This document shows, piece by piece, positions 12,131 through 25,622 of a DNA stretch of 64,000 nt. Where the stretch lies: contig JAREIK010002979.1 in NCBI GenBank assembly GCA_029783825.1, forward strand, positions 1,329,965 to 1,393,964, read 5' to 3'. Position numbers and translations under genes: made by a program. The stretch is from Sapria himalayana. Its lineage: Eukaryota; Streptophyta; Magnoliopsida; Malpighiales; Rafflesiaceae. The number at the start of each line of letters is the position of its first letter. The first letter of the stretch is position 1. The notes beneath the pieces are model-generated. The model was given only the letters and a program-made list of their open reading frames with translations, did not search any database and was not told the origin of the DNA.

Positions 12131-13734
12131 ATTATATATAACATTTTTATAGTTATACATTTAGTAAAATACAATTATATATAGTTATATATTATTATAC
12201 ATATAGTATATTTTGTTAGAAATATAGTTATATAGAAGTATACATATAGTTATAAATTATTATAAAGTTAAAAAAATTGTTTTGTCTAGTAATAAATATA
12301 GTTATAAAATTAGTTTACATAATAATAAATATAGATATAAATACTTTATGTATAATGGCATATGATTATATAATTATACAAGTGTTTAAATATAATATTG
12401 TTCTTGAATCTTTTTATAAATGTTATTTATATATAATTATATATATCTGACACTTTTATATATTTCATATAATATATATATCACATTTATATAAACATTA
12501 TAAATATTATAAATTTATATAAAAATTAATATGTTAATAAATATTTAAAAAAATGTATAAACATTTTATATGTTATATAATTGTTATATATAAAATTATA
12601 TAAATAGATAGTTTTATGTAAAATGTTGTATAGATATTTATAAACATTAATATATATATATATATATTTATTTATTTATTTATTTATTTATATATAACAT
12701 TATAAGTTTATATAAACATATTAGTGTTTATATATAATGCAATACAGTTATATATATTAAGTATAGACATTTATATATAATGTCATACGATTATATAAAA
12801 GTATAAATGTTTATATATAATATTATCTGTTTATAATATTTTTGGAGACAACAAAAATAGAACTGATAAACATTAAGTTTGTTTTTTATTAAGTTATAGA
12901 AGTAAAAAATAATAAGCATTATTTTTTTAAGTTACAAAAGCAGAAAACAATATGCAAACAATTTGTATTTGAAATAGATAAAACCCTAAAAATTTAATTA
13001 GTAAGAGAACAAAGTTTAAACTGACCATTTATTGTTTTATTACTAGTGTAGAGTAAAAATCATATAAGTGATATTAAAATAGAATAAAAAAGAAGGAAAA
13101 TTGGGGGAAAAAAATCAAACACAAATATTCTATAACAACCAAACTCCACCAATGGTAATTAAATTGATAGAGATATAGATATGTATATAGCATTCCGAAG
13201 GAGAAGAGATATGATAATATTACCTGATAAAAAGAAGAGATAGATTTTGTAAGTTGCTCCCTTAGTCCCGTTTTGCTTCTCCTCTCATCGTCATTGAAAG
13301 ATAGAAAAAATGATAAGTGCTTAATGCCTTAGCATCTTTTGACAAGGAAACTATAAATACAAAATTGGCTGTAAATAAATAGAAAATAAAGATACAAAAA
13401 TATAAAAGTAAACTAAAATTATAAAAAAAAAATAATTTAAATAAAAAAAATGAAATATATTTTTATTTAACCATAATGATATTATTTCATTAGTAAATAA
13501 AATAATAATATATAATAATAAAGTATTTCATATATATATATATATATATATATTATATAATGGTTATAAATTCATAAGAATTCAATTTATTTTTTATTAA
13601 TATAATAGAAATAATTATAAAGGGATAAAATTTGAATCTTTTAGTCATTATAAATTAGAATATTTTAAGTGTTCATTTAATAACCACACTGAGATATTTA
13701 TATTTTAAATCATCAAAATTTTTTTGATATAATT
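12131..13734. other. AT-rich internal DNA of CACTA copy 2, no gene seen
   Basis: This stretch has (TA)n and (TTTA)n runs around 12,647-12,700 and 13,529-13,553. A more complex piece at 12,845-13,330 includes AAACCCTAAAAA and, near 13,250-13,310, a less AT-rich stretch (TTGCTCCCTTAGTCCCG). The latter could be the 5' leader of the element's minus-strand transcripts, which is inference from position only. No open frame with recognisable similarity was found. Confidence 0.4.
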
Positions 13735-14778
13735 AAAACATCTATGTATTAATCTTTAAATATCAACTTATTTTTTTTATTTTATGAAAAATTTGAATTT
13801 TTTTATTATTCAAAAATTTCAAATCTTTTAGTCATTATATTTTTAAAAGATTCTTATATTCATAAAAATATTTTTTGTACTTTAATAATATAAATATTTA
13901 CTTGTTTATTCATTAATTCATATATTTGTATAAATTTTTATATTTAATCAAATAATTGTTGATTATAACTTTTTAATAGTAGTTATTTTTATTTATGTTT
14001 ATTTATTAATTAAAATATCTAAAAAATTATTATAATTAGATAATAAATTATATAATGTTTTTTAATACAAATATTTAAATATCATAATAAAAAATTTCAG
14101 AAAAAAATTTTGTATAATTTTTAATTAATTTATAATAAAAAAATAGTTATTTTAGTCTAATTTAATATAAATTTTTAGTCGAATTTATATATTTATTAAA
14201 TTTTTAATTTATAATATATATTTTTATTATTATATGAAGAGATTGTGTCTTTCAAGGATCACTCATCTATAGACAATGAAATACCTTTAATATAGAAAAT
14301 TAGATAAAATATTAAAATAAATAATACTTAAAAAAATTAAATCATCAAAGATTAGCGATGGAAATTATCAATAACCCAAATAGATAGTGAAAAATCCCTA
14401 ACTAAATGCATATATTTTGAGATAATAAATATTTAAGGAATAATCGCTTTCAATTATATATAAAATCAGAAAAAAATAAATTTAGTTAATTATTTAGTGA
14501 TGGGTTTTGTCTCCTTCTAATTAGCTAGGGATATTCTATCTCTAATTTCATCGCTAAATTTCCATCTTTTCTTTGTGCGAATATCTACGATAATTTTAGC
14601 GATGGAAGATTTTAATTCGAACATTTCCATCACTAATCCATAACTAATCCATCACAAAATTTTAATTTATTGTAAAATCAAAAATCCGTTGTTATACCTT
14701 AGCTAATACCTAGCTAATTATCTAGGAAATTTATGCCTAGTTAAATTTCCTTAGCTAAATAGATATTTTTTTGTAGTT
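13735..14778 (-). mobile_element. CACTA 5' terminal and subterminal region, copy 2
   Basis: This kilobase aligns with 176-1,196 and, inverted, with 22,985-24,050. Shared landmarks include CAAGGATCACTCATC (about 14,256), AAATCCCTAACTAAATG (about 14,392), TTAGTGATGGGTTTTGTCTC (about 14,493), and the terminal TTTCCTTAGCTAAATAGATA ending in TTGTAGTT. The tip is mutated (last base of CACTA changed). The subterminal words TAGCTAGGGA and CATCACTAAT occur repeatedly. They are candidate binding sites for the element's own protein, as known for En/Spm. Confidence 0.85.
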
Positions 14779-17700
14779 ATCAATGTGTATATCTATATGT
14801 CTAACTATCTTTATATCTATCTGAAATATCAACATGATTATATATCTATATATCTATCTGTTTAATATTTTGGATATCTATGTAACTATCTATCTATCGA
14901 TCTCGCTTTCTATCTGTCTATCTGTCTATCTATTAGTTTATCTATCATTCTTAATATCAATCTATCGATCAATCAATAAATATGTCTATTTATTTGTATA
15001 TCTATCAGTCTAACTATCTATCTATCTATTGATCTATCTATCCATTTGTCTATCAATCAATCAATCTACTTATATGTATATCTATCTTTCTATTTTTTTG
15101 TCAATCAATCAATCAATATAATTATCAATCAATCTATCTTTCTGAATATATATTTATCTATCTATTTGTCTATCTATTTGACTATCTATCTGCCTATCTA
15201 TCTATCTATTTGACTATCTATCTATCCATATATCTATGTCTTTATCTATCTATCTATCTATCAAACTCTCTATCAATCTAACTATAAGTATATCTATCCA
15301 TCTTTCTATCTACCTGTCTATCTATCTATATCTATCTATCATTTTGTGGATTTATATATCTATCAATCAATCTATCTATCTATCTATCTTTCTATCTATA
15401 TATATCTATCTATTTATCTATCTACCTATCTATCCATCTGCCTATCAATCTATCTGTCTATCTAATAATTTGTATGTCTATCTATCTATCTATCAATCTC
15501 TCTACCTTTCTATATATATTTATATTAATCTGTCTATCTATCTTACTTTTAAACTATCTATCAATCTATCTTTAATCTATTTATCAATCTCTTATTATTA
15601 ATTGTATATAAATTTGTCTATCAATCAATCTATATATTTATTTATCTATCTTTCTATATATATATATATATATATATATATCTATATGTCTATCTATCAA
15701 TATGTCTTATATCTATTTAATTGTTTATCTATCTATCTATCTGTCTGTCTGTCTATCTGTCTGCCTATCTATCTATCAATCTATCTATCATTTTGTCTAA
15801 CTATCTCTCTATCTATATATCTTTATGTCTATATATTTGTCTATCTAAATTTCTATCAATCTATCTATCTATATGTCTATCTATATGTCTATCTATATGT
15901 CTATCTATCTATCTATTTGTATATCTATTTATTTATATGTCTATATATTTATGTGCCTATCTATCTATATAATTAACTTTCTAAATGTCTATCTATCAGT
16001 CTATCTATCTATCTATTTATATAATTAACTTTCTAACTGTGTATCTATCATTATATCTATCTATCTATTTTTCTATATGTCTATCTATCTATCAATCTAT
16101 ATGTCAATCTATATGCCAATCTATCTGTCTTATCTATTTGAATATCTATCTATCTATATATAAGTCTATCTTTATATGTATCTTTTTATATATCTACATG
16201 CCTATCTATTTTTTTAATTATTTGTCAATCTATCTATCTATCTATTTTTGTCTATCTATTTATTTATCTATATATATATCTATCAAATACATGTATATCT
16301 ATTCATCTATCTACCATCTAATAATTTGTCTATTTATGTATCAATATATCTATCTGTTATATTTGGACAATCAATATATCAAACTATCAGTTTATCTATT
16401 TATATATCTTTATGTCTATCTATATGACTATCTATCTAATATTCTATCTATATATCTTTATATCTATCTATCTATGTATATTTCTATCAAACATTCTATC
16501 TATATGTCTATTTATGTCTCTTTCAATCTGTCTATCAATATGACTATCAATCTATCTATTAGAGTATCTGTCTATCTATTTGTTTATCTATCTATAAATC
16601 TTTCTGTCTAACAATCTTTCAGTCTATCTTTCTATCTATATATAAGTCTATCTTCTATCTATCTCTATGTCTATCTGTCCATGTTTGTGTGTGTGCATAT
16701 CTCACTATCTGTCTATTTATCTATTTGTCTCTCTCTCTCTATGTATAAATCTATCAATATGTTCATTTATTTGTCTATATATTTATCTAGCTTTCTATCT
16801 ATCTTTCTATCTATTTATTTGTCTATCTATCTATCCATTTATCTCTCTATTTATTAATCTATTTTTCTAATAATTTATAAAACTATATGTCTATGTATCT
16901 GTCTATCTATCTATCTATATGTTTATTTATTTATCTATCTATTTATCTAGATGTTTATTTATATATCTATCTATATTTATTTATCTATCTATTTATTAAT
17001 CTATATATTTGTCTATCAATCTATCTATCTATTTGTCTTTCAATTTATCTATCAATCAATCTATCAATCAATTTATGAATCTCTCTATGAATCTATCTAT
17101 CAATCTGTCTTTCAATCTATTTATCAATCTTTCTATCAATCTATCCATTGATTTTTTTATCAATCTATCTATCAATCTGTGTATATATCTATATATCTAT
17201 CTTTTTATCTATCCATCATTCAATCTATCAAACTATCTATCAAAATGTTTATCAATATGTCGAGCAATCTATCTATAAATCTATCTATTAATCTTCATAT
17301 CTTATGTATATCTATTTAACTATCTATTTGTCTATCTATCTACTAATTAATTAATCAATTTGTCTATCTATTTGAATGTCTATCAATTAGTTTGTTTGTC
17401 TATTTATCTATCTTTCTATCTATTTGAATGTCTATCAATCAGTTTGTATGTCTATTTATCTATCTTTCTATCTGTCTGTCTATTTGTCAAACTATCTATC
17501 AGCCTATCTATTTTTCTATCTATCTATCTATCTATCTAACTATATGTTTATCGACCCATATATCTATATATATCTATGTTTGTCTATCTAACTATCTATT
17601 TGTCTATTTATTTGTATATCTAACTATTTGTTTATCTATATGTCAATTTGTCTATTTAAATATCAATATATCTATTTTCTATATGTTTATCTATAAGTTT

Positions 17701-18495
17701 GTATATATGTCTCTATATATGTCTGTCTATCTATTTGCCTATCTGTCTATCTATCAATGAATCTATCTAGTTATCTGTTAAACTATCTGTCTATCTAAAT
17801 GTCTATCTGTCTGTCTATCTCCCTATTTATCTTTCTATTTATCTATTTATCTATATGTATGTCTATCTTTAGTTTATATGTCTGTTTCTTTTTGTCTATC
17901 TGTTCATCTATCTTTCTCTCTAACTATCTATCTATATGTCGATCAATTTATCTATTTATCGGTCTATCTATCTATCTATCTATCTGTCTATCAAACTATC
18001 TGTCTATCTTTTTATATATTTGAATATCTATTTGTCTATCTCTCTATGTGTCTATCTATCTATTATATATCTATGAGTTTATTTATTTGTTTATCTTTCT
18101 ATTTATCTATCTGTTAGTCTATTTTTCTGTCTATTTGTGTGTATATCTATCTATCTATATGTTTATCTATTTTTCTGTCTATCTATTTGTCTATCAATCT
18201 ATTTATCTATCTATCTATTTGTCTATCTATCTATCTATCTATCTATGTGTCTATCTATATATTTATCTATCGATCTATCTATTTGTCTATATATCTATCT
18301 ATTTATTAATAAATATTTATCAATATCTATCTGTCTGTCTATCTATCTGTCTGTCTATATATCTATCTATATCAATATCGATCTAATTAATATTTCTTTT
18401 TATTTATCTAACTATATCAATATCTATCTGTCTATCTATCTATATATCTATCTTTCAATTTTTATCTATTTGTATATTTCTCTATCAATCTAAAT

Positions 18496-18531
<36 letters not shown>

Positions 18532-18957
18532 ATCTATCTATAAATCTGTTTATCAATCTATCCCTCAAATTGTTTACCAATCTATCTATCAATTTGTCTA
18601 TCAATCTAACTATCGATCTGTCTATCATTTAATCTTTAAATCTATCTTTCAATCTAATTATCAATCTAACTATCTATCTATCTATATATTAATCTATCTA
18701 TATATTTGACATTGATTTGTCTATTGATCTATCTATTTATCTATCCATATGTTTGTCTAACTAACTATCTATTTTCTATTTGTCTATCTATCCATCTATT
18801 TATCTATATTTCTTTATTTCTTTCTTTCTATTTATTTTTATATCTATTTATCTATCTATCTATTTGTCTATCTATTAGACTATCTATTAGTCTATTTGTC
18901 TATCTATATGGCTATCAATATATTTATCAATCTGTCTATTTAACTATTTTATATTAA
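14779..18957 (+). repeat. Degenerate (TATC)n array B, left part
   Basis: TATC tetranucleotides on the + strand begin directly outside the CACTA tip of copy 2. Variants are TGTC, AATC, TTTG, TTTC, and (TA)n runs at about 15,659-15,680 and 18,500-18,529. No genes are seen. All long plus-strand frames are Leu-Ser-Ile-Tyr repeats. Confidence 0.97.
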
Positions 18958-19320
18958 TGAATCAAACAATCTATCTATCTATCTATTAATAGATAGGTAG
19001 TGAGATCAATTGTTTATCTATATATATTACTTAAAAGACAAATATATATATATATATATATAGACACATAGGCTTAAGTTGATATAATTAAATAATTATA
19101 TCTATTTGTCTAATAGATATAATTTATCTTCTAAATTAGATTGATAGATTGAGATTATTGTTGATAGATAGACACAGTTTTTAAAATATATCTATCTATA
19201 TATTTGTATATTAGCTTATGCTTGTATAGTATACTACCTCTCTAAATTTCTGTATATATTAAAACAAATAGTCAAATGCTTTAAGTTAAAAGAGAGATCT
19301 TTCTGCCTATATATCTATAT
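18958..19320. other. Non-repeat spacer inside array B
   Basis: About 360 bp of mixed sequence interrupts the array. It starts where TATC units meet a short GATA run head-on (TATCTATTAATAGATAGGTA at about 18,978), giving an imperfect inverted repeat. It contains (TA)n at about 19,043-19,061 and no recognisable gene or transposon end. Confidence 0.6.
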
Positions 19321-22300
19321 ATCTGTCTATCTAATTTATATATCTATCTGTCAATCAATCAATCAATCTATCTATTTTTGAATCATTCTATCAATTTAAA
19401 TATCAAACTATCTATCTATCTGTCTATCTATATGTCTATTTGTCTATCTGTCTATCTATTTATTTGTTTATCTATCTATCTATTTTATTGTTTGTCTATT
19501 TGTTTTTCTAACTTATATGTATCTATCTACATATCTACCTAAATATCTTTCTCTCTATCTATCTAAATGTCTATCTATTGTGTATCTATCTATCTATCTA
19601 TCTCTTTGTCAAACTATTGTGTATCTTGTTATCTATCTATCTATCATTTTGTCTATCAATATATCTAACTATGTGTATATTAATCTATATATCAATATGC
19701 CTATCTATTTCACTATATACTATATTCTAATCTTTATATCTATCTATCTATCTCTCTGTTTGTCTATATGTTTGTCTATGTGTCTATCTATATGTCTATA
19801 TATTTGTCTCTCTATCTTTCTATCTATCTATCTATATGTCAATCTATCGTTCTAATAATCTAAATATTTATATAACTATTAATCTATCTATTGTTTGTTT
19901 ATCTACCAATATATCTATAAGTCTATTTATTTGTCTATCTATCTGTCTATATATCTATCTATATATCTAACTATCTATTTGTCTATCAATTTATCTATCA
20001 ATCTTTCTATGAATCTATTTATCAATATGTTTATAAATCTATTTATCAAATTGTTTATAAATCTATTTATCAATGTCTCTAAATCTATCTATTTATCTAT
20101 GTATCCTCTGTCTGTCAATTTTTTCATTAATCTATCTCTCAATCAATTAATCAATCTATTTTTTTATTTATCAATCTATCTTCCTATATATCTTTCTATT
20201 TATTTATCTATCTATCCATCTATAAGTATATCTATGTGTCCTAACTATCTATCTTTATATCTAGTATTCTATTTATTTGTCTATTTTTTTATCTATCTAT
20301 CAATCTATCTATCTATCAGTTTAAGAATCTATCTATCCATTTTCTATCTATTTATCTATCTATCTATCCATTTTCTATCAAACTATCTATCTATCTTTCT
20401 ATCTATTTGTTTGTTTGAAAACATATCTACCTGTCTATATACATATATGCTTGTTTATCTATCTATCTATTTGGTTGGTTTCTATTTGAATGAATGTCTA
20501 TTAGCCTGTCTATTTGTCTACTTAACCTTTTGTCTGTTTAGTTAACTATTTGTCTATCTGTCTATATATCTATTTATCTGTCTATCTATATATCTATTTA
20601 TCTATCTATCTATTTATCAGTGTATTTTTCTGTGAATCTATATGTCTATCTCTAAGTCTATCTATCTATCTATTTGGGTATATATTTGTTTATATATCTA
20701 TCTGTCTATATATAATCTCTATATCTATATGAATATCTATTTGTCAATCAATCTGTCTGTGTATCTATCTATCTTTCTTTCTTTCTTTCTTCCTTCCTAT
20801 TAGTCTATCAATCTGTCTATTTATCTATCTATCTATATGTCTGTCTACTATCTATCTATCTATCTATTAGTCTATTTATTTTTTATTATCTATCTATCTA
20901 TCTATTTATATATCTATCTATCTATCTATCTTTCTATCTATCTGTCAGTCTATCTGTCTATCTATTTGTCATTTTATTTGTATATCTATCTGTTTATCTA
21001 GCTATCTCTCTTTCTATCTATCTTTCTTTCTATCTCTCTACCTATCTATTTTTATTTCTATATGTCTATCTATCTATCTATCTTTATATCTATCGATCTA
21101 TCTTTATATCTATGTATGTATGTATCTATCTATCTATCTAATTAACTAACTTTCTGTCTGTCTATCTATCTTTCAGTCTTTTATCTATCTATCGGGCTAG
21201 TTATCTATCTAATATTCTATATATCTATCTATCTATTTGTCTATCTATTTATATATCTATCTATATATATATTGGTCTTTCTATCTAAATGTCTATCTGT
21301 TCATTTATCCATCTATCTATCTGTCTATCAATTTGTCAATCAATCGTTTATTCAATATGTCTATCAATCTATGTATCAATTGTCTATCAATATGTTTATC
21401 AATCTTTCTATCAATTTTTATAAATCAATCAATCTATATATCTATAAATCTATCAATCAAACTATCTTTCTATCCATCTGTTTGCTTTTCTATCTATTTA
21501 TCTATCTATCTATAAGTCTTTCTATCACTTTATATATCTATCTAATAATCTATTATCTATAAATCTATCTATCTATTTATCCGCATATCTATCAATGATC
21601 TATATCTCTATCTAGTTATCTATCAGTCAATCATTCTATCAATTTGAATATCAATCTATCTATCAATTTGAATATCAATCTATCTATTAATCGATCTTTC
21701 AATCATTCTATCAATCTCTATATTAAACTTTTTATACATATCTATCTATCTTTCTATGTATGTATCTATCTATCTGACTATCATTCTGTTCATCTATATG
21801 TCTATCGTTGTGTCTATCTATCTATATATTTGTCTATTTTTATGTCTAGCTTTCTGTTTATCTATCTCTCAATCAATCTATATATCTCTATGACTATATA
21901 TCTTTATCTTTCTATCTTTCTATCTGTCTATCTATCTACCTATATATTTATCTAATCTATATAATCTATATATTTATCTTTTAATCTATCTATTTATGTT
22001 TCTATCTATCAATTTATCTATCAATTTATCTATGAAATACTATTTCAAATTATCTATCTATTGTATTTCTACTTGTCCTTCTATCTATCTTTCTATCTAT
22101 TTTTTTGTTTCTCTATCTATCTATGTCTATCTATCTATTTATCTGTCTGTCTATTTTTCAATCAATCTATCTATCTATCTATATGATTATCTATCTATCT
22201 ATCTATCTATTTGTCTATCTATCTGTCTGTATGTCTATCTTTCTATCTATTTATCTACCTATCTATTTATATATCTATCTATCTATATATTTGTCTATCT

Positions 22301-22984
22301 ATCTATCTATTAATTTAATCAATCTAACTATTTATATTTTAGTCTATCTATCAGTCTATCTATCAGTCTATCTATCTATCTTTTTATTAATCTATATATT
22401 TATCGATCTATCTATCTAACTATTTTTCTATCTATCTATATATCTATATGTCTATCTATATGTTTATCAATTTATCTATCAATCTTTCTAACAATTAGTC
22501 TATCAATCTTCTTATCAATCTATTTATCAATTTCTATATAAATCTAGCTATCAATCTTTCTATCAATATGTCTATCAATTTATTTATCAATCTATCTTTC
22601 AATATTTCTATTACTCTATCTATTTATCTATCTATTAATCAATCTATTTGTATATCTATCTATCTATCTATCTTTTTATCTATCTATTAGTCTATCTATT
22701 AGTCTATCTATGTGTTTATCTATCCTTCTATTTATTTTCCTAACTATTTATGTTTCTATCTATCTACCTATCTATCAATTTATCTATGTGTCTATGTATC
22801 TATCTTTCAATTTGTCTATTTATTTTATCTATCTATCAATCTATCTATTAAACTATATATCTATCTGTGTTTCTACTTATCTGTATATCATTTTGTCTAT
22901 CTATCTATATATGTGTCTATCTATCTACCAATCTATCTATGAATATATCTTTCTATCTCTCTATCTATCTTTTCTATCTATCTC
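19321..22984 (+). repeat. Degenerate (TATC)n array B, right part
   Basis: The array continues to the CACTA tip of copy 3 at 22,985. It includes a TTTC/TTCC run at about 20,772-20,798. It has many TCAATCTATC-rich passages (for example 19,985-20,070 and 22,440-22,640), where AATC units alternate with TATC. No gene was found. Confidence 0.97.
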
Positions 22985-24050
22985 CAATACAAAAAATGTC
23001 GATTTAGCTAGGAAAATTTAGCTATGGATAAAATTTCCAGTTAATTAGCGAGATATTAGCTTGGAAATAACAACCGATATTTGATTTTATATTAAATTAA
23101 TATTTTGCGATAGATTAGTGGTAGATTAGTGATGGAAATGTTCGTTTGAAAATGTTACATTGCTAATATTTCGTAAATTACGCACCAAGAATTGCAGGAA
23201 ATTTAGCAATGGATTTTATTATAGAATTTTGCTAGCTAATTATATCATAACAAAATCCATCACTAAATAATTATCTTAAATTTTTTTTTTACTATTTTAT
23301 ATTTTATTGCAAGCAATTATCTCTTAAATTTTATTTTTCACAAAATATATCCATTTAACTAGCAATTTTTCCCAAGCTATTTGGGCTGGAAATAATTTTC
23401 ATAACTAATCTTTAATGATTAAATTTTTTTTATATATTATTTATTTTAATATTTTATTTAATTTTGTATATTAAATGTACTTATTCAATGGCCTATAGAT
23501 GAGCGATCCTTGAATGACACATTCTTCTCCTATAATTATAAAATAAGTTATTGTAAAAAATAATTTAAAAAATATATAAATACAAAAAAATTTAATATTA
23601 AGAAAGACTACTATAACTATTAATAAAGTCTACAATAACTATTAATATAGACTACAATAACATTAAATAATTAATTTTATAATTATTAAAATTTTTAAAG
23701 ATATTTAAAAAAAATGAACATACATTAAAATTTCTACTAATAAAAAGATTAAATAATTCATTATATGATAAAATATAATATATTTACAAAAATATCATAT
23801 TTAATGAATAAAAATAGTAAATATTAATATTATTTTAAGTATAAAAAATAGTTTTATGCCTAAAGGAAATTTTATAAAAAATAATTACTAAAAAATTTCA
23901 AAGTTTAGAATTATAAAATAATTTCTAATTTTTCATAATCTTTAAATAAAAATAAATTAATATTTAAAGTTAAATACAGAGATGTTTGCCCCTATTGAAA
24001 TTTATAAGAACTAAATAATTAAGTTAAATTTATTCTATTAGCTTTTAATA
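22985..24050 (+). mobile_element. CACTA 5' terminal and subterminal region, copy 3
   Basis: Inverted relative to copies 1 and 2. Landmarks are GATTTAGCTAGGAAAATTTA just inside the tip, ATTAGTGATGGAAATGTTCG (about 23,116), AAATCCATCACTAAATAATT (about 23,251), GATGAGCGATCCTTG (about 23,499), and the inner limit TGCCCCTATTGAAATTTATA (about 23,988), which pairs with 182-220 of copy 1. Confidence 0.85.
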
Positions 24051-24690
24051 TTCCATCTTTATTTAATTTAATAAATATAATTTTTCTTAAAAATCATATA
24101 ACTTTAAATAATTTTTAGAATTTTATAAATTATAAATTATATCAAATAATACGAAATTCTATGCCTTTAAAATTATTTCATATCATCTTTATAAAAATTA
24201 ATATGACTTCTAAAAAATTGATAAACTTAATATATATAAATCAAAAAGAGTATTTATAAATTTTTAGGAAAGTGTCTTGATCACCAATAATCTTTTCATG
24301 TATGCCTTGCCATATTAAGTTTACAAATCTTGTAGTCATTTGATTTTTTTTTTCTATTTGGAAAACCAAACATCTATTTTTTTGAAATTATTTATATATT
24401 TATTGTTTAATTAATTTGATAATTAAAAATTGAAAGGTATTTGTTTTTCATATGTCTCTTGCTACACACACATTAACTTGTTGAAAATAATTTATTAAGA
24501 AAATAAAAAGATGAGTCTTAATGTTTTATATATATTTATTGTATATTAAATATTTTGATAATTTAAAATTAAAACATTAATGAAATTTTAAAACCTAATA
24601 AAACTTAATAAACTTAATAGTTAGAGAAACTATAAGTCTCTAACTTTCTCCATTGACATCTCTCTCTGACTCCAACATATTCAAAATGAA
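24051..24690. other. AT-rich DNA between the CACTA end and the plasmid-like block, no gene seen
   Basis: Homology with copy 1 stops at about 24,050. The sequence that follows is low-complexity AT-rich DNA with stops in all frames and no repeat shared with the rest of the window. It may be the flank of the inserted or captured block. Confidence 0.4.
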
Positions 24691-25250
24691 ACATAAGTCA
24701 CAAATGTCCCCACAAACATATTGCTAGGGTTTGAGAAACATGGATGTTGCATGGCATTGACGCATCGTCATAGTCATGGCATACCCATGAAGAAAATCTA
24801 GTCTTTAAGGAATGGAAGTAATTTTCATCATGCTAGTTTTACTGAACTCCGGGGATGACAGATAAATCAGTGCTATCGCAATAGCCTTCCAGCAAGTCAC
24901 CTTCATCCTGAGTAATCCCAAGGGTGTCAATCATGCTAGGCCAGCACTATCAATAATTCTGCTAATTGCTCGGCAGCATCTGGGTCCTAAATAGGTTTCT
25001 ATGTTGTGGAAAAAAAGAATGATCTCTCATGTGCACTCTTTATGCTCAAGCAAGGAGTCCCAGTAATTCAACAATTTGTCTTCTAATTTCATTTGAACAT
25101 CGAGCGTGGACCTCAATCCTTCATTGAGTGTTCTCACTGTGGCCGTTGAGTGATAGCTCGCTACAACGAGAAAGGACTAATGAACTTGAACCAGTTGGTC
25201 AATTGAAAATTCTCAGAGATTGGAAGAGGGTTTGTAGTAATCTAAAATGC
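24691..25250 (-). pseudogene. Unassigned coding remnant downstream of the polymerase relic
   Basis: This stretch is clearly less AT-rich than its surroundings and looks like former coding DNA on the minus strand. One frame reads RTLNEGLRSTLDVQMKLEDK and LLNYWDSLLEHKECT. An overlapping frame reads RCSNEIRRQIVELLGLL and, further on, MIDTLGITQDEGDLLEGYCD. Both are interrupted by stops, so which one was real is undecided. I do not recognise the product. It lies 3' of the polymerase pseudogene on the same strand, separated by about 370 bp, so it may be a second gene of the same former plasmid or an unrelated gene fragment. No DNA polymerase B motifs were found in it. Confidence 0.35.
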
Positions 25251-25622
25251 TTCATCTGTTATATTTGCTACTAAACTAATTGTTTATGTACATTCTCTAT
25301 ACCAATGTCGGACTTTAGCCTTGTTTCTTTTTTGTAATTGTTGATTTCCATCATGATATTGATTAAAAATATGATCACTTATAATTTGTTCAAAATAAAG
25401 ACTAATATGCATGTGTATTCAAAATAAAAAGTGAAATGCTTAAAATGGTTTAATCATGTATACAATATAGCTCTAATTGCTCTAATTTGTAAAGGTGAAG
25501 ATGAAATAAAATAATTGTAAGGATTAAAAATTGACATTTGTTAGGATTATAAATAATGTTCTTTAGTACATTTTAACATAATATTGTGTTCGTGATAAAA
25601 TTTGTTCAAAAATGAGACCAAA

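Larger units (their letters stand above)
8382..14778 (-). mobile_element. CACTA element copy 2 (5' end present, 3' end lost)
   Basis: Read on the minus strand, the element starts at a mutated tip at about 14,778 (AACTACAAAAAAATATCTAT) whose subterminal kilobase matches copies 1 and 3. It continues through AT-rich DNA, a 540-bp tandem repeat, a GA-rich microsatellite and pieces of element-encoded protein (10,265 down to 8,400). It breaks off at 8,381 against the GC-rich island, so the C-terminal coiled coil and the 3' tip seen in copies 3 and 5 are missing. All coding pieces contain stops, so the element is non-autonomous. The order of protein pieces (acidic tail, then P/S-rich linker, then Transposase_24) fits a CACTA element with two protein genes. 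Confidence 0.8.
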
